Positions 16,062 to 25,139 of a stretch of DNA of 64,000 nt are shown here, one piece after another. This DNA is from Propionibacteriaceae bacterium (GTDB lineage: Bacteria > Actinomycetota > Actinomycetes > Propionibacteriales > Propionibacteriaceae). Every line of letters begins with the position of its first letter. The first letter of the stretch is position 1. The DNA is taken from positions 1-64,000 of the forward strand of contig JAISAO010000013.1 in the NCBI GenBank assembly GCA_031266665.1. The letters are read 5' to 3'. Below the pieces are notes generated by a model. It was not told where the DNA came from. It saw nothing but the letters and a program-made list of their open reading frames with translations, and did not search any database. A program made the translations under genes and the position numbers.

Positions 16062-19000
16062 TTACCGGCTCCGCGACCGAGAGCGTCCGACCAGACCGAC
16101 GCCGGAGACGATCAGACCGATCACCAGTACACCCATGGCACCGGCCAACAGGCCGGCCGAGCTGCGCGCCCCGGTACCCGCCAGGGCGGTGGCGCTGGGC
16201 GTCGGGACGGGCGATCCGTCCTGAGTAGGCGTGGGCGTGACATCGTGCGGCGTGGGCGTGGTGTCCGGCGGCGTCGGCTCGTCAGTCGGGGCCGGCGTCG
16301 TCGGCTCCTCCGTCGGGGTCGGCTCGTCACTCGGCTCCGGCGTCGTCGGCTCATCGCTCGGCTCCGGCGTGGGAGTCGGCGTCGGCTCCGGCGTCACATT
16401 AGATGTCGGCTCATCGCTCGGCTCGACCGTCGGCTCGTCCGGCGGCTCATCGGTGTTGACCTGGGCCGAGTCTTCGCCCGAGGGCACCGTCCCCGGACCG
16501 TCGCCGCCAGGCAGCAACGGCTGGTCGTCCTCGTCCACCGGCACGGCCTCAGCCTGGGCGATGTTGGTGACCGCCCCGGCGTCGAAGGCCGCAGTGTTGG
16601 TGATGTCGGCCGTCTGGCACTGGATGGTCTTGATCTGACCGGGGGTCAGGCGGGCGATGGAGAAGCCTGCGATGCAGCTCCCCGATGTGTCCCCGAAACC
16701 TCCGCCGGTCAAGTCCTCCTTGGTCAAAGTGACATCGGTCAAGGTGACGTCGCCGCTGTTGGCCAAGACGATCAGCCACTGGGCCGAGCCTTGATACTCC
16801 ACCGTGGTGGTTTTGACCCAGCCGCCGGCCGGCCGACCCTCGGCCAGAGCGGCCAGATCGGCTTGGTCGGGCGTGGCGCAGCCGACGCCGGTCCGGCAGA
16901 CCCACTTGTGCAGTGTCAACTCGGGGTGGAACACCTGACCGTTCCAGGAGTCGTCGTCGCCCACAGGCTGGCCGGTGCCTTGGCCGTCGGCGCTGACACT
17001 GGCGGTGTCGGCCAGGACCGAGCCCGTCGGCGGGGCCTTGATGACGCCGGCGCACTGGAAGACCGCCCCCGGGGCCATCGGCCCGCTCCAAGCTAGGCCT
17101 GTGGCCGGGCCGCCCGCGGTGGAGAAGTCACAACTCAAATTGCTGATAGGCTCCCCGGCCGTGGTCTGGTCGCTGACCCGCAAGTTGACCAGCGGCTCGT
17201 CGCCGCTATTGGTGACGGTGAAGCCGATGGGTATGTCCTCCCCGGCCGGCACCAAGTGGCCCGGCGCCTGGTCGTAGTGGCCGACCACCCCGTCCACCAA
17301 GTCGTACTTGGCGATGTTGACGTCCGGGGTCGGGGGCTCGGCCCGGACTTCGGCCGAGCTGTCGTCGCTGGTCACCGTCCCCGGGCCGTCGCCGCTATCG
17401 GGCAGCAGGGGCCGGCCGTCGTCGTCCACCGGCACTGCGGCGGCCTGGGCCGTGTTGACCACGTCCTGGGAGCTGCCGAAGGCCTGGCTGTTGGTGATCT
17501 CCCGGGTCGAGCAGGTCACGGTCAGGCGTTCGCCCGGCAACAGGGTCAGCGTCGGCTCGACCGCGCAGTCACCGCTGTCGCCGTGGCCCTCGCCGGTCAC
17601 CGACTCCTTCACCAACGCCACCCCGGTCAAAGGCGTGTTGCCGGTGTTGGTGATCACCAGCAGCCAGCGGGCGTCGGTCTGCCAAGCCACCTGGGCGGCC
17701 TTGACCCAGCCGTCGGCCGGCTGGCCGGCGGCCAACTGCTCCAAGACGGGCGCCGGCTCGTCGGCCGAGCAAGCGGCGGCTCCGCAGACCCACTTCTCCA
17801 GGCTCAGCCCGGGGGCGGCAACGAGGCCGTTCCAGGGGTCGTCGTCGGACACGAACTGCCCATTCTTGAGCGAGATGGCGGTCACCTGGGCGACGTCGGA
17901 GTGGCTTTGGCCGGCCTCCAGGGCGGGCACCGTGCCGGAGCACTCGAAGCCGTCGCCCGGCTGCAGCGGCCCGTACCAGCTCAGGCCGGTCTTGGGCCCG
18001 GCCTGGCCGCTGGCGTCCGTCAGGGCGGAGAAGTCGCAACTCAGGCCGGCGATGGGGCCGGCGCCGGCGGTCAGGCTGTCGGTCACCTGGACGCCCAGCA
18101 GGGGCTCGGAGCCGTCGTTGCTGATGGTCAAAGTGATGGGCGTGGCCGTCCCTGGCGCCAGCGGCTTGGCCGCGTCGTCAAAGTCGCCGACGACCGGATC
18201 GTCATCGCTGTACTTCTCGATGTCGATCGAAGCCGGCGGCTTGACCGTGTTGACGGCGGCGGCGCTGGTCTGGCTGTCGATGGCCGGCCAGAGATCGCCG
18301 TTCAGGTCGGTCAGCCGGGCCCCGTCCGCCCCCACCGGCAGACCTTGGGCCGCAGCGGTGTTGACAACCGGCTTTTGAGTGGCCGGCGTGTCGGCGTCGT
18401 CCCACAGGGCCAAGGCGGCGGTGTTACGGATGTTGTCCGTCTGGCAGCTCAAGACCTTGGCCTCGCCCGGCGCCAGCGAGCCCAGGTTGTGGCCCGGGAC
18501 GCAGAAGCCGCTGTTGGGGCCGTGGTCGGGGCCGCCCTCGGCCATGGTCTCCGTGGTCAGAGAGACATCGGCCAGTCGGACGTCGCCCTGGTTGACAACC
18601 AGCAACATCCATTGGGCGGGGCTGCCGTAGGCCACCTCTGTGGTCTTGACCCAGCCGCCGGCCGGAAGGCCATTGGTCAAATCCTCCAGATCCGCCCCGG
18701 TCGGCTCGAGGCAGCCGGTGCCCTGCTGGCAGACCCACTTGCCCAAGGCCAGGGCCGGAGCGCCGACGGCGTTGACAGCCGCCCAGTCATCAGCCTCCAG
18801 CGGGGGCAACGGCTGACCGTCAGGGTCGGTCAGCGGCTGGCCGTCCGGCCCCAGCGGTGTGGCCTGAGCCTGGGCCCAGTTGACCACCACGTCCTCGTCG
18901 GCGGCCAGTCGGTCCGGGTCGGGGCCGTGCGCGGCCTGGTTGGTGATATTGGTCGTCCAGCAGCGCCAGGCCACGGCCTGGCCGGCACCAAGGCCGAAGG

Positions 19001-22000
19001 GCGGCACGTTGTCGCAATGGGTGTCGCCGTGGCCCCACCAGCTGTCCTCGGCCAAAGCGTCGGACACGGTCACCTGGGACAGCGGCACGTTGCCGGTGTT
19101 GGAGACCACTATCACCCATTCGGCCGTCTGGCCCAAGGCGATAGTGGCCCGGTTGACCCAGCCGCCGGTCGGCGTGCCCTGGGCCAGGGCCGTCAGGGTC
19201 GCCCCCGTTGGCAGGGCGCAGCCGTCGGCCTTGTCGCAAACCCACTTGTCGAGAGCCAGGCCGGGGTCAGGGACGTAGGCGTTCCAGGGGTCTGTCACCT
19301 GGTGGTATTGGCCGTCGTAGCTGAAGCTGACGGTGGCGTTGTCCTGGTGGGACTGGCCGGCCTCCAGGGCCGGCAGTTGGCCGGAGCAGGTGAAGGAGCC
19401 ACCCGGCTCCAGGGGGCCGTCCCAGGCGGTGCCCACAGCCGGGCCGCCCACCACGGAAAAGTCGCAGCTCAAGCCCACTAGGGCCTGGGAGCCGTCGGCC
19501 GGCCGGTCTGTCACCAAAATGTCGCTCAGGGGGGCGTTGCCGGTGTTGGCGAAGGTCAGATAGACCACCGGCGACTGGCCGGCGGCCAGCACCCGTCCCG
19601 GCGCCTGGTCGAAGTCGCCGCTGGCGGCATCGCCGCTCAGCAGGTCGTATTTCTGAACCTCACCCTGGGGCGTGTAGACGACGGTCTGGACGCGGGCCTC
19701 GTCCTCGTTTGACTGCACCACGACCTTGTCGCCCTGGCCGTCCGTCAAGGGCACCAGGGGCTTCGTCGGGTCAGGGTCCGCCGCCACCATGGGTACGGCG
19801 CTGACCCGGGCCTGGTTGACCACCCAGTCGTCGCCGTGGGCGGTGATGCTGTTAGTGGTGCAGCCGACGGTCAGGAACTCTCCCGGCAGCAGGTCCGTCA
19901 GACCGGCGTCGCTGCGGCCCTCGCGGCAGCCGTCCGACAGGTTGTAGCCGGCGGTGATCTGCTCCTTGGCCAGGGTCAGGCCGCTCAAGGCGGTGTTGCC
20001 GGTGTTCTTGATCACCAGCAGCCAGTTGGCGTCCTGGCCGTAGGGGGCGACCGTCTGGTCGGTCCAGCCCTCGGCCGCGAACAGGGCCGGCAGGTCCGCC
20101 AAGGTGGCGCCCTGCAGGGCCGCCGGGCTGGGCAGGGCGCAGATCTGACCCTCGAACTTGGAGCAAACGTACTTGTCCAGGGCCAGGCTCGGGTCGGGCA
20201 CATAGCCGTGCCACTGGTCGCTGTCGGAGACCACGCCGCCGTCGATCGGGTCGACCGCGGTGACGGTGACCTGGTCGCTATGGTTCTGGCCGGCCGGCAA
20301 CCCTGCCAGGGCGCCGGTGCAGTAGAACGAGTCGCCCGGCTCGAACGGCTGGTTGAGGGTCAAACCGGGATTGGCCCCCCATTGGCTGAAGTCGCAGCTC
20401 AGCTGGGTGACAGGCGTCCCCTCCAAGGTGGCGTCGGACACCACCACCGGCTGCAGGGCGACTTCGCCGTCATTGGTCACCTTGAAGCGGATGCGGGTGG
20501 CCTGGTCCGCGGTTAAGACCTTGTAGGCCTCGTCGTAGTCACCCGCCTGCCAGCCTTGGCCGTCCTCGCCGCAGCCGGTGGCGGCGCAGTCGTATTTCTC
20601 GACCGTGATCGAGGCCGGCGGCACCACGTCGGCCCGGACGGCGGCGTCGCTGGGGACGCTCGAGACCGGCGGGATATTACCCGCGCCCTTGGGGTCGGGC
20701 AGGCCGACGCCGGCCGATGTGACCGGCGTGCCCTGGGCCTGGGCGGTGTTGATGACCGGCTTGTCCTGGGCCGCCAGGCCAGCGCCTTGCCAATAGCCGT
20801 CCAAGGCGTTGGTGGAGCGGATGTCATTGGTCGAGCAGATGCTGTAGGCGATCCCCTGCGGCGGCAGGATGACGCCGCTCAGGGTCAGGCCGTTCTGGCA
20901 GGTGTTGACTCCATGGTCCGGGCTGCCGGCGGCCAAGTCTTCCCGGGTCAAGGTGATGTTAGCCAAAGAGGTATTGCCGGTGTTGACGTAGACCAACAGC
21001 CAGGTGACGCTGTCGTTGTAGTCCACCGTGGTGGCCTTGGTCCAGCCGCCGATGGTCTGGCCCTGGCCCAGCCCGCTCTGCAAGGCTTGAAGGGTGGCGG
21101 TGGTCGGCGCGGCGCAGTCCGAGCCGGTGGCGCAGACGTATTTCTGCAGGGTCAGCCCGGGGGCGGGCGGGGCGGTCGAGACCTCGGCCGCTGACTCATC
21201 GCTTTCGACCACCGTGTAGACGCCGCCGTCGGCCCCGGGCAGGGGCTGGCCGTTGTTGTCGGTCGCCCGGCCCTGGGCCTGGGCGGTGTTGACGACGGCA
21301 TCTGCGGCGTCGGCGGTGACGGCCTCGGTCTGGCAGGTCAGGGTCTTGGACTGGCCCGGGCTGAGACTGCCGAGGTCGGCCTCCTGCGCCAGCGCCAGAC
21401 AGTCGGTCGCGCCATACCCCTGGCCGCCGGCCGTCAAGTCCTCCCGCGACAATTGAATCTGGTCCAAGCGGGTGTTGCCCTGATTGGTGACGACCAACAG
21501 CCAGGTGGCGGTGGCGTCATAGGGTAGCGAAGCCGCCTTGACCCAGCCATTGGCGACGATGGCGTCAAGGGTCGGCGCGGCGCCGGCGGGGACGGCGCAA
21601 ACTTTGTCGCTGGTGGCGCAGACGTATTTGTCCAGCGAGATGGCCGGGGCGGGCTCTTCGACGGCCGCCTGGGCCTGGTTCGACGGCACCGTGTGGGCCT
21701 CGCCGGCCGGGGACAAGGCGGTCGGGTTGCCGGTGAAGCGGTTGAGCAGGGGAGCGCCGTCGGGGCCGAGGATGGTGTCGTCGAATCGGGCGTTGAGAGT
21801 GGCGGTGTTGACCAGTGTGCCCTGGATGGCGTCGTCCAACTCGGTGGTGCAGGCGATGCTGGCCGAGGCGCCGGGGGCCAGGTCGGGGAAGAGGCCGGCG
21901 GCGCAATCGGTGGTGAAGGCGCCGTCGGCGGCCTCGGTCGACTGCGTCACGTCTTGGGCCACGTGGACATTGGTCAGAGCGATGTTGCCGGTGTTCTGAG

Positions 22001-22997
22001 CGGTCAGCCGCCACTGGACCGTGCCCTGCTGGTAGGCGATCTGGTGGGGCTCGGCCTGTGTGCTATCGACCCAGCCCTCTTCCGTCTCCGGATCGCAGCT
22101 TCCGTCAGTCTTGGCGCAGACTTGTTTCGTCAGCCCCAGGCCGGGATCAAGGACGCTGACAAGTTGCCAGATGGAGCCGTCGGAGACGCCCACAGTCGTT
22201 CCGCTGCCGGGGGTCGGCCAGGTGGTCGACCCGGGTCCCGCCAGCTGCACGGCGGACGGATCCCAGCCAGTGGGCATAGGCACGGGCGAGTTCTTCCACC
22301 ACGACGTTCCGAAACCATAATTATTAGTGACCAGATAGTTGCTGGCATCGACGACGTTCACCTTGGTGATCGTCAGTTGGAAAACGCCGGGGTCATGGCA
22401 CCAGGCGTTCAGGACGACTTCTTTTCCTTGAGGGTTTTTCTCGGCGATGACATCTAGGCCATACTGGCTGGCACAGTCATCGTGGCCGGACAACCAGCCC
22501 ACCGTGATCTCCTCCGCCCCGCTGGTGTCGTCGGCGCCCGCGCCGATAAAACTTTCCACCCAGTCCGGGTCGGGGCTGTACATAAAACCATTGGCTATTT
22601 GCACCATAGCCCCCAAAGCCGCTAACGAGTCGCCTTTCAGGAGGAATGTTTGCGTGGGAGGAGTGTAAGTTATAGTGTAGGGGCGCGAAAGATCTGTTAT
22701 ACCAGCTGTCAACCCCAAGATGTCTGCCTCCGTGAACGCCTGGTCCATGGGGTTAGCGCTATTGATGATGGGACCGACATTGTAGCGCCACGCCCCCTCA
22801 GTGCCGTCCACGAACACACCGGCGCCCTCCTCGCCCTGGGGGATCAGGGAACCGGTCGGCTGGGCGGCCTGGGCGATCGGTGCCATCACAAAGGTCAGGC
22901 CGACGACAGTCAGGGCGAAGGCCGACAGCAGCGCCCACAAGCGCCGCCAAGGTGAGCGGGCGGGACGGGGTTGAGTGGAGGACGGGCGGTGCTTCAT
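16062..22997 (-). CDS. Giant LPXTG-like cell-wall-anchored repeat protein
   Basis: Secreted surface protein of 2311 residues, predicted to be sortase-anchored. A signal peptide ends near residue 44 (APIAQA). The body has about twelve modules of DUF11/DUF7507-like type. Each opens with a strand such as LALDKYVC or LTLHKWVC and contains NTGN and (V/I)VNTAQA motifs. Module starts are near residues 290, 454, 614, 800, 940, 1112, 1252, 1420, 1592, 1734, 1894 and 2025. A second module type (EKYD or QKYD, without the KWVC Cys) sits at about 800, 1112, 1592 and 1894. A Pro/Thr/Glu/Asp-rich wall-spanning tract (about 2170-2255) leads to LAGTG, a hydrophobic helix and RSRSRSR. ATG at 22997 has AGGAGA upstream. 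Role: adhesion or surface stalk, inferred. Confidence 0.88.
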   Translation of the reverse strand: MKHRPSSTQPRPARSPWRRLWALLSAFALTVVGLTFVMAPIAQAAQPTGSLIPQGEEGAGVFVDGTEGAWRYNVGPIINSANPMDQAFTEADILGLTAGITDLSRPYTITYTPPTQTFLLKGDSLAALGAMVQIANGFMYSPDPDWVESFIGAGADDTSGAEEITVGWLSGHDDCASQYGLDVIAEKNPQGKEVVLNAWCHDPGVFQLTITKVNVVDASNYLVTNNYGFGTSWWKNSPVPMPTGWDPSAVQLAGPGSTTWPTPGSGTTVGVSDGSIWQLVSVLDPGLGLTKQVCAKTDGSCDPETEEGWVDSTQAEPHQIAYQQGTVQWRLTAQNTGNIALTNVHVAQDVTQSTEAADGAFTTDCAAGLFPDLAPGASASIACTTELDDAIQGTLVNTATLNARFDDTILGPDGAPLLNRFTGNPTALSPAGEAHTVPSNQAQAAVEEPAPAISLDKYVCATSDKVCAVPAGAAPTLDAIVANGWVKAASLPYDATATWLLVVTNQGNTRLDQIQLSREDLTAGGQGYGATDCLALAQEADLGSLSPGQSKTLTCQTEAVTADAADAVVNTAQAQGRATDNNGQPLPGADGGVYTVVESDESAAEVSTAPPAPGLTLQKYVCATGSDCAAPTTATLQALQSGLGQGQTIGGWTKATTVDYNDSVTWLLVYVNTGNTSLANITLTREDLAAGSPDHGVNTCQNGLTLSGVILPPQGIAYSICSTNDIRSTNALDGYWQGAGLAAQDKPVINTAQAQGTPVTSAGVGLPDPKGAGNIPPVSSVPSDAAVRADVVPPASITVEKYDCAATGCGEDGQGWQAGDYDEAYKVLTADQATRIRFKVTNDGEVALQPVVVSDATLEGTPVTQLSCDFSQWGANPGLTLNQPFEPGDSFYCTGALAGLPAGQNHSDQVTVTAVDPIDGGVVSDSDQWHGYVPDPSLALDKYVCSKFEGQICALPSPAALQGATLADLPALFAAEGWTDQTVAPYGQDANWLLVIKNTGNTALSGLTLAKEQITAGYNLSDGCREGRSDAGLTDLLPGEFLTVGCTTNSITAHGDDWVVNQARVSAVPMVAADPDPTKPLVPLTDGQGDKVVVQSNEDEARVQTVVYTPQGEVQKYDLLSGDAASGDFDQAPGRVLAAGQSPVVYLTFANTGNAPLSDILVTDRPADGSQALVGLSCDFSVVGGPAVGTAWDGPLEPGGSFTCSGQLPALEAGQSHQDNATVSFSYDGQYHQVTDPWNAYVPDPGLALDKWVCDKADGCALPTGATLTALAQGTPTGGWVNRATIALGQTAEWVIVVSNTGNVPLSQVTVSDALAEDSWWGHGDTHCDNVPPFGLGAGQAVAWRCWTTNITNQAAHGPDPDRLAADEDVVVNWAQAQATPLGPDGQPLTDPDGQPLPPLEADDWAAVNAVGAPALALGKWVCQQGTGCLEPTGADLEDLTNGLPAGGWVKTTEVAYGSPAQWMLLVVNQGDVRLADVSLTTETMAEGGPDHGPNSGFCVPGHNLGSLAPGEAKVLSCQTDNIRNTAALALWDDADTPATQKPVVNTAAAQGLPVGADGARLTDLNGDLWPAIDSQTSAAAVNTVKPPASIDIEKYSDDDPVVGDFDDAAKPLAPGTATPITLTISNDGSEPLLGVQVTDSLTAGAGPIAGLSCDFSALTDASGQAGPKTGLSWYGPLQPGDGFECSGTVPALEAGQSHSDVAQVTAISLKNGQFVSDDDPWNGLVAAPGLSLEKWVCGAAACSADEPAPVLEQLAAGQPADGWVKAAQVAWQTDARWLLVITNTGNTPLTGVALVKESVTGEGHGDSGDCAVEPTLTLLPGERLTVTCSTREITNSQAFGSSQDVVNTAQAAAVPVDDDGRPLLPDSGDGPGTVTSDDSSAEVRAEPPTPDVNIAKYDLVDGVVGHYDQAPGHLVPAGEDIPIGFTVTNSGDEPLVNLRVSDQTTAGEPISNLSCDFSTAGGPATGLAWSGPMAPGAVFQCAGVIKAPPTGSVLADTASVSADGQGTGQPVGDDDSWNGQVFHPELTLHKWVCRTGVGCATPDQADLAALAEGRPAGGWVKTTTVEYQGSAQWLIVLANSGDVTLTDVTLTKEDLTGGGFGDTSGSCIAGFSIARLTPGQIKTIQCQTADITNTAAFDAGAVTNIAQAEAVPVDEDDQPLLPGGDGPGTVPSGEDSAQVNTDEPPDEPTVEPSDEPTSNVTPEPTPTPTPEPSDEPTTPEPSDEPTPTEEPTTPAPTDEPTPPDTTPTPHDVTPTPTQDGSPVPTPSATALAGTGARSSAGLLAGAMGVLVIGLIVSGVGLVGRSRSRSR
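16230..16480. repeat. Pro/Thr/Glu/Asp-coding low-complexity repeats
   Basis: This tract encodes SDEPT, TPEPS and TPTPTPE-type repeats between the last folded module and the LAGTG anchor. It is typical of wall-spanning regions. DNA units such as GGCTCGTCACTCGGCTCCGG recur with variation. Confidence 0.8.
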
Positions 22998-23776
22998 GGT
23001 GCTCTCCTAAGTTCGGCCCGGGTGGGTGATCGGCTGGCGGCTGGTGTCTGCTGCGCCGGAGTTCAAACGTGCGGTTCGGTTGTTCAGTTGGCCTGAGCCT
23101 GCCAGCCCAGGTGGGCTGGCCGAACAGGCCTGGCAGCGGTTCTGGACCGTCCCCCCGGGACTGACATCCCCGGGGGCGGCTAGGGGGCCGCTACCGGTGG
23201 CCGGTCAGGGATGGAGGCACCCGAGCCGGACCTTATATTCTTCTGTCAGGCCGCCGCGCCCCGAAGGAGTCGCGGTTCGGCGGTCTCAGCACCGACTCGT
23301 CCGCCGCCGGCTCCCTAACTTGCACGGACCGACACCGTCGGACGAACCGACTGGCTGTGAGACGAAACCTCCACGAAGGTAATTCCGCCACAACTTAAGC
23401 AAAATGCTAGTGCCCCCTTCGAGAGGTGTCAACGGGGGGTCGAGTTGAGCGCCCAAGCGGGCTCGGCCACGCTCACGACCGGGCTCGGACACGCTCCTGG
23501 GCGGGCGTGAGCTGATCGAGCGCGCGCCGCCAGCCCGCCCGGTTGAGGTCATTCGGTGGTTGAGACTCGTCGCCTCGTGACCCGGCCCAGCTCCGCCGTC
23601 ATCGGCTGGTCGAGCGTCCCTAAGCCGCTCGGCCGTCGAGGATTAACTATCGTGGGATCAAAGCCGATTCCATCGCTCTCGACCGCCGACCCCATCCGGG
23701 CGCACTGGAGGCGGATGCGAACTAGGCTCAGATTCAACGCTTCTCGACCACCGAGCGACCATCGGTTGATCTGGGC
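22998..23776. other. Long intergenic region upstream of the surface-protein gene
   Basis: 779 bases without a convincing gene. The part at 23095-23210 is a run of consecutive inverted repeats, described separately. The part from 23370 to 23420 is AT-richer. A TATAAG on the minus strand (plus-strand CTTATA at 23232-23237) is a possible -10, which would place the hairpins in a 5' leader of roughly 220 bases. Short open frames here have no ribosome-binding site and no recognisable protein. Confidence 0.5.
23099..23205 (-). promoter_or_regulatory. Four consecutive hairpins in putative 5' leader
   Basis: Hairpin 1, 23099-23136, pairs CTGCCAG with CTGGCAG and has an inner CCAGCCCA/TGGGCTGG alternative. 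Hairpin 2, 23152-23176, pairs CCCCCGGGA with TCCCCGGGGG. Hairpin 3, 23176-23191, pairs GCGGC with GCCGC. Hairpin 4, 23193-23205, pairs ACCGG with CCGGT. Together they look like a structured RNA, although no known riboswitch consensus was recognised. Confidence 0.4.
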
Positions 23777-23780
23777 TCAG
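23739..23780. repeat. Dispersed 3'-end repeat, copy 2
   Basis: On the minus strand it reads CTGAGCCCAGATCAACCG, then ATGGTCGCTCGGTGGTCGAG. The TGA near its start is the stop codon of the holin-like gene (23777-23779). The arms CAGATCAACCG and CGTTGAATCTG can pair imperfectly, so it may act as a terminator. Confidence 0.7.
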
Positions 23781-24244
23781 TCGTGGTCCCGGCCGGCCAC
23801 CCGATCTTGGCCTTGGACGATGCCGGAGTGGAGGGCGGCCAGAGCCTGGCCGGTGTCGTCGCCGACCCGCCCCAGGACCGCGCGCCCCCGGCGGCCGGCG
23901 GCCTTCAGGCCCCGCCAGCCCCGAAGGGCCAACCAGCCGCCGGGCAGGCCGAAGATCAGGGCGGCCAGGCTGAAACCGGCCAGCCGGCTGGCGTCGGGAG
24001 ACCAGCCGGCCCCGGCCTGGAAGGCCCAGGTCAGGCCGAAGCCGCAGGCCAGCATCAAGGCGATGGCGGCCATCAAGGCCAGCCCGGCGCCGAGGCCGAG
24101 GAACTTGGCCTCAGTCTTGGCCTGACGCCCGATTGGCCGCAGTTGCTCCCCGGCCAGGGCGGCCTCGTCGCTGGCCAGGCGTTTGACGTCGTGGATGATC
24201 AAGTCGATCAACTGGGCGGCGCCGGACTTCTCGTTCTCGGGCAC
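23777..24244 (-). CDS. Phage-holin-family (DUF1469-like) membrane protein
   Basis: Small integral membrane protein of 155 residues resembling the actinobacterial putative holin-superfamily/DUF1469 proteins, which in chromosomes are usually not phage genes. The N-terminal amphipathic segment (AAQLIDLIIHDVKRLASDEA) is typical. Two hydrophobic helices follow near residues 49-75 and 85-108, then a basic C-terminal tail. The next gene upstream on this strand is a methyltransferase, with a 44-base gap. Function is unknown; the assignment is from the N-terminal pattern plus the two-helix topology. Confidence 0.75.
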   Translation of the reverse strand: MPENEKSGAAQLIDLIIHDVKRLASDEAALAGEQLRPIGRQAKTEAKFLGLGAGLALMAAIALMLACGFGLTWAFQAGAGWSPDASRLAGFSLAALIFGLPGGWLALRGWRGLKAAGRRGRAVLGRVGDDTGQALAALHSGIVQGQDRVAGRDHD

Positions 24245-24288
24245 AACAACCTCCTGAGCTTGGGCTGGGTCCAGTTTAGGACCGAATA

Positions 24289-25035
24289 TCAGAGCAGACG
24301 CAGGCCGAACTGGTCCGGGGCCAGGGCGGCGGTCAGCTCGCTGTGATCGACCAGGCCGCGGCGTCCGATCAGGGAATAGGGCAGTTGCAGCGGGTCGGGA
24401 ACGCGGGCGTAGGTGTCGTAAAGCCGACCGATCTCGTCCATCAACTGGTCTAATTCGGCCGCCTTCAGCCGGTCGGCCCCCCGGGCGGAGCGGGCCTGGG
24501 CCTGGAGGTCGGCCCGCGAGCAGGGAGCCCAGAGTCGGAAGCTGGCCGGCTCGGTGGCGGGGAAATAGGGCGAGTCCGACAACTCGGCCAAGGCGGCGTC
24601 GGCCTGGTCGGCCGTCATCGCCTGGGGCAACCGGGCCTGGATGACGGTGATCAAGCGCTTGACCCAGGGGATGGTGTCATCGCGTTTGAGATAGGCCAGC
24701 GTCACCCAGCCGCCGGGTTTGAGCACCCGGGCCCATTCCGTCAGGGCCAGGCCGGGGGCGAAGGTGTGGAAGTTCTGGATCGCCACCACGATGTCGAAGG
24801 ATCCCGGGTCGAAGGGCAGTGCCTCGCCCCGGGCGGCCACCAAGTGGAGGTCGGGCCAGTGGTTGGTCAGGGCGGCCAGTCGGGCCGGGTCGCGGTCGAT
24901 GACGGCGACGTCGTGGCCGGCGTTGCGGAACAACCCGGGATAGCCGCCAGCGGCGCCGACGACCAGCACGCTGGCCGGCCGGTCGCCCAGCAGCCAGGCC
25001 ATGGCGGCGGGCGGTATGACCAAGAGCTGTGCCAT
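24289..25035 (-). CDS. Class I SAM-dependent methyltransferase
   Basis: Cytoplasmic methyltransferase of 248 residues with a Rossmann-like fold. Motif I is present as VLVVGAAGGYPGLFR, motif II as DVAVIDRDP, motif IV as FDIVVAIQNFHTF, and post-IV as WARVLKPGGWVTLAYLKR. The substrate is unknown. The start is ATG at 25035. It has no ribosome-binding site but is preceded by TAGAGT and six bases (CGGGCC), the same arrangement as the divergent gpmA gene, which suggests a leaderless mRNA. Confidence 0.87.
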   Translation of the reverse strand: MAQLLVIPPAAMAWLLGDRPASVLVVGAAGGYPGLFRNAGHDVAVIDRDPARLAALTNHWPDLHLVAARGEALPFDPGSFDIVVAIQNFHTFAPGLALTEWARVLKPGGWVTLAYLKRDDTIPWVKRLITVIQARLPQAMTADQADAALAELSDSPYFPATEPASFRLWAPCSRADLQAQARSARGADRLKAAELDQLMDEIGRLYDTYARVPDPLQLPYSLIGRRGLVDHSELTAALAPDQFGLRLL

Positions 25036-25139
25036 GGCCCGACTCTACTGAATAACCGCGCCGTCCCACCGCCCGGTGTGGCCTAACCGCTCGCCCGACC
25101 CAGGGTCGCCGCCCTCAAGGCCGGGATTAGACTCGGGCC
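25036..25139. promoter_or_regulatory. Divergent leaderless-type promoters (methyltransferase / gpmA)
   Basis: Minus strand: TAGAGT (25042-25047) is 6 bases from the methyltransferase ATG. Plus strand: TAGACT (25128-25133) is 6 bases from the gpmA ATG. Both have the identical spacer CGGGCC and neither has a ribosome-binding site. Confidence 0.6.

Noticed and set aside
23286-23552. 88-codon minus-strand frame in the long intergenic region
   Set aside because: No ribosome-binding site, no recognisable motif, and composition not distinct from random GC-rich DNA.
23777-24244. Prophage because of a holin-like protein
   Set aside because: No other phage genes nearby; this two-helix family is common in actinobacterial chromosomes beside core genes.
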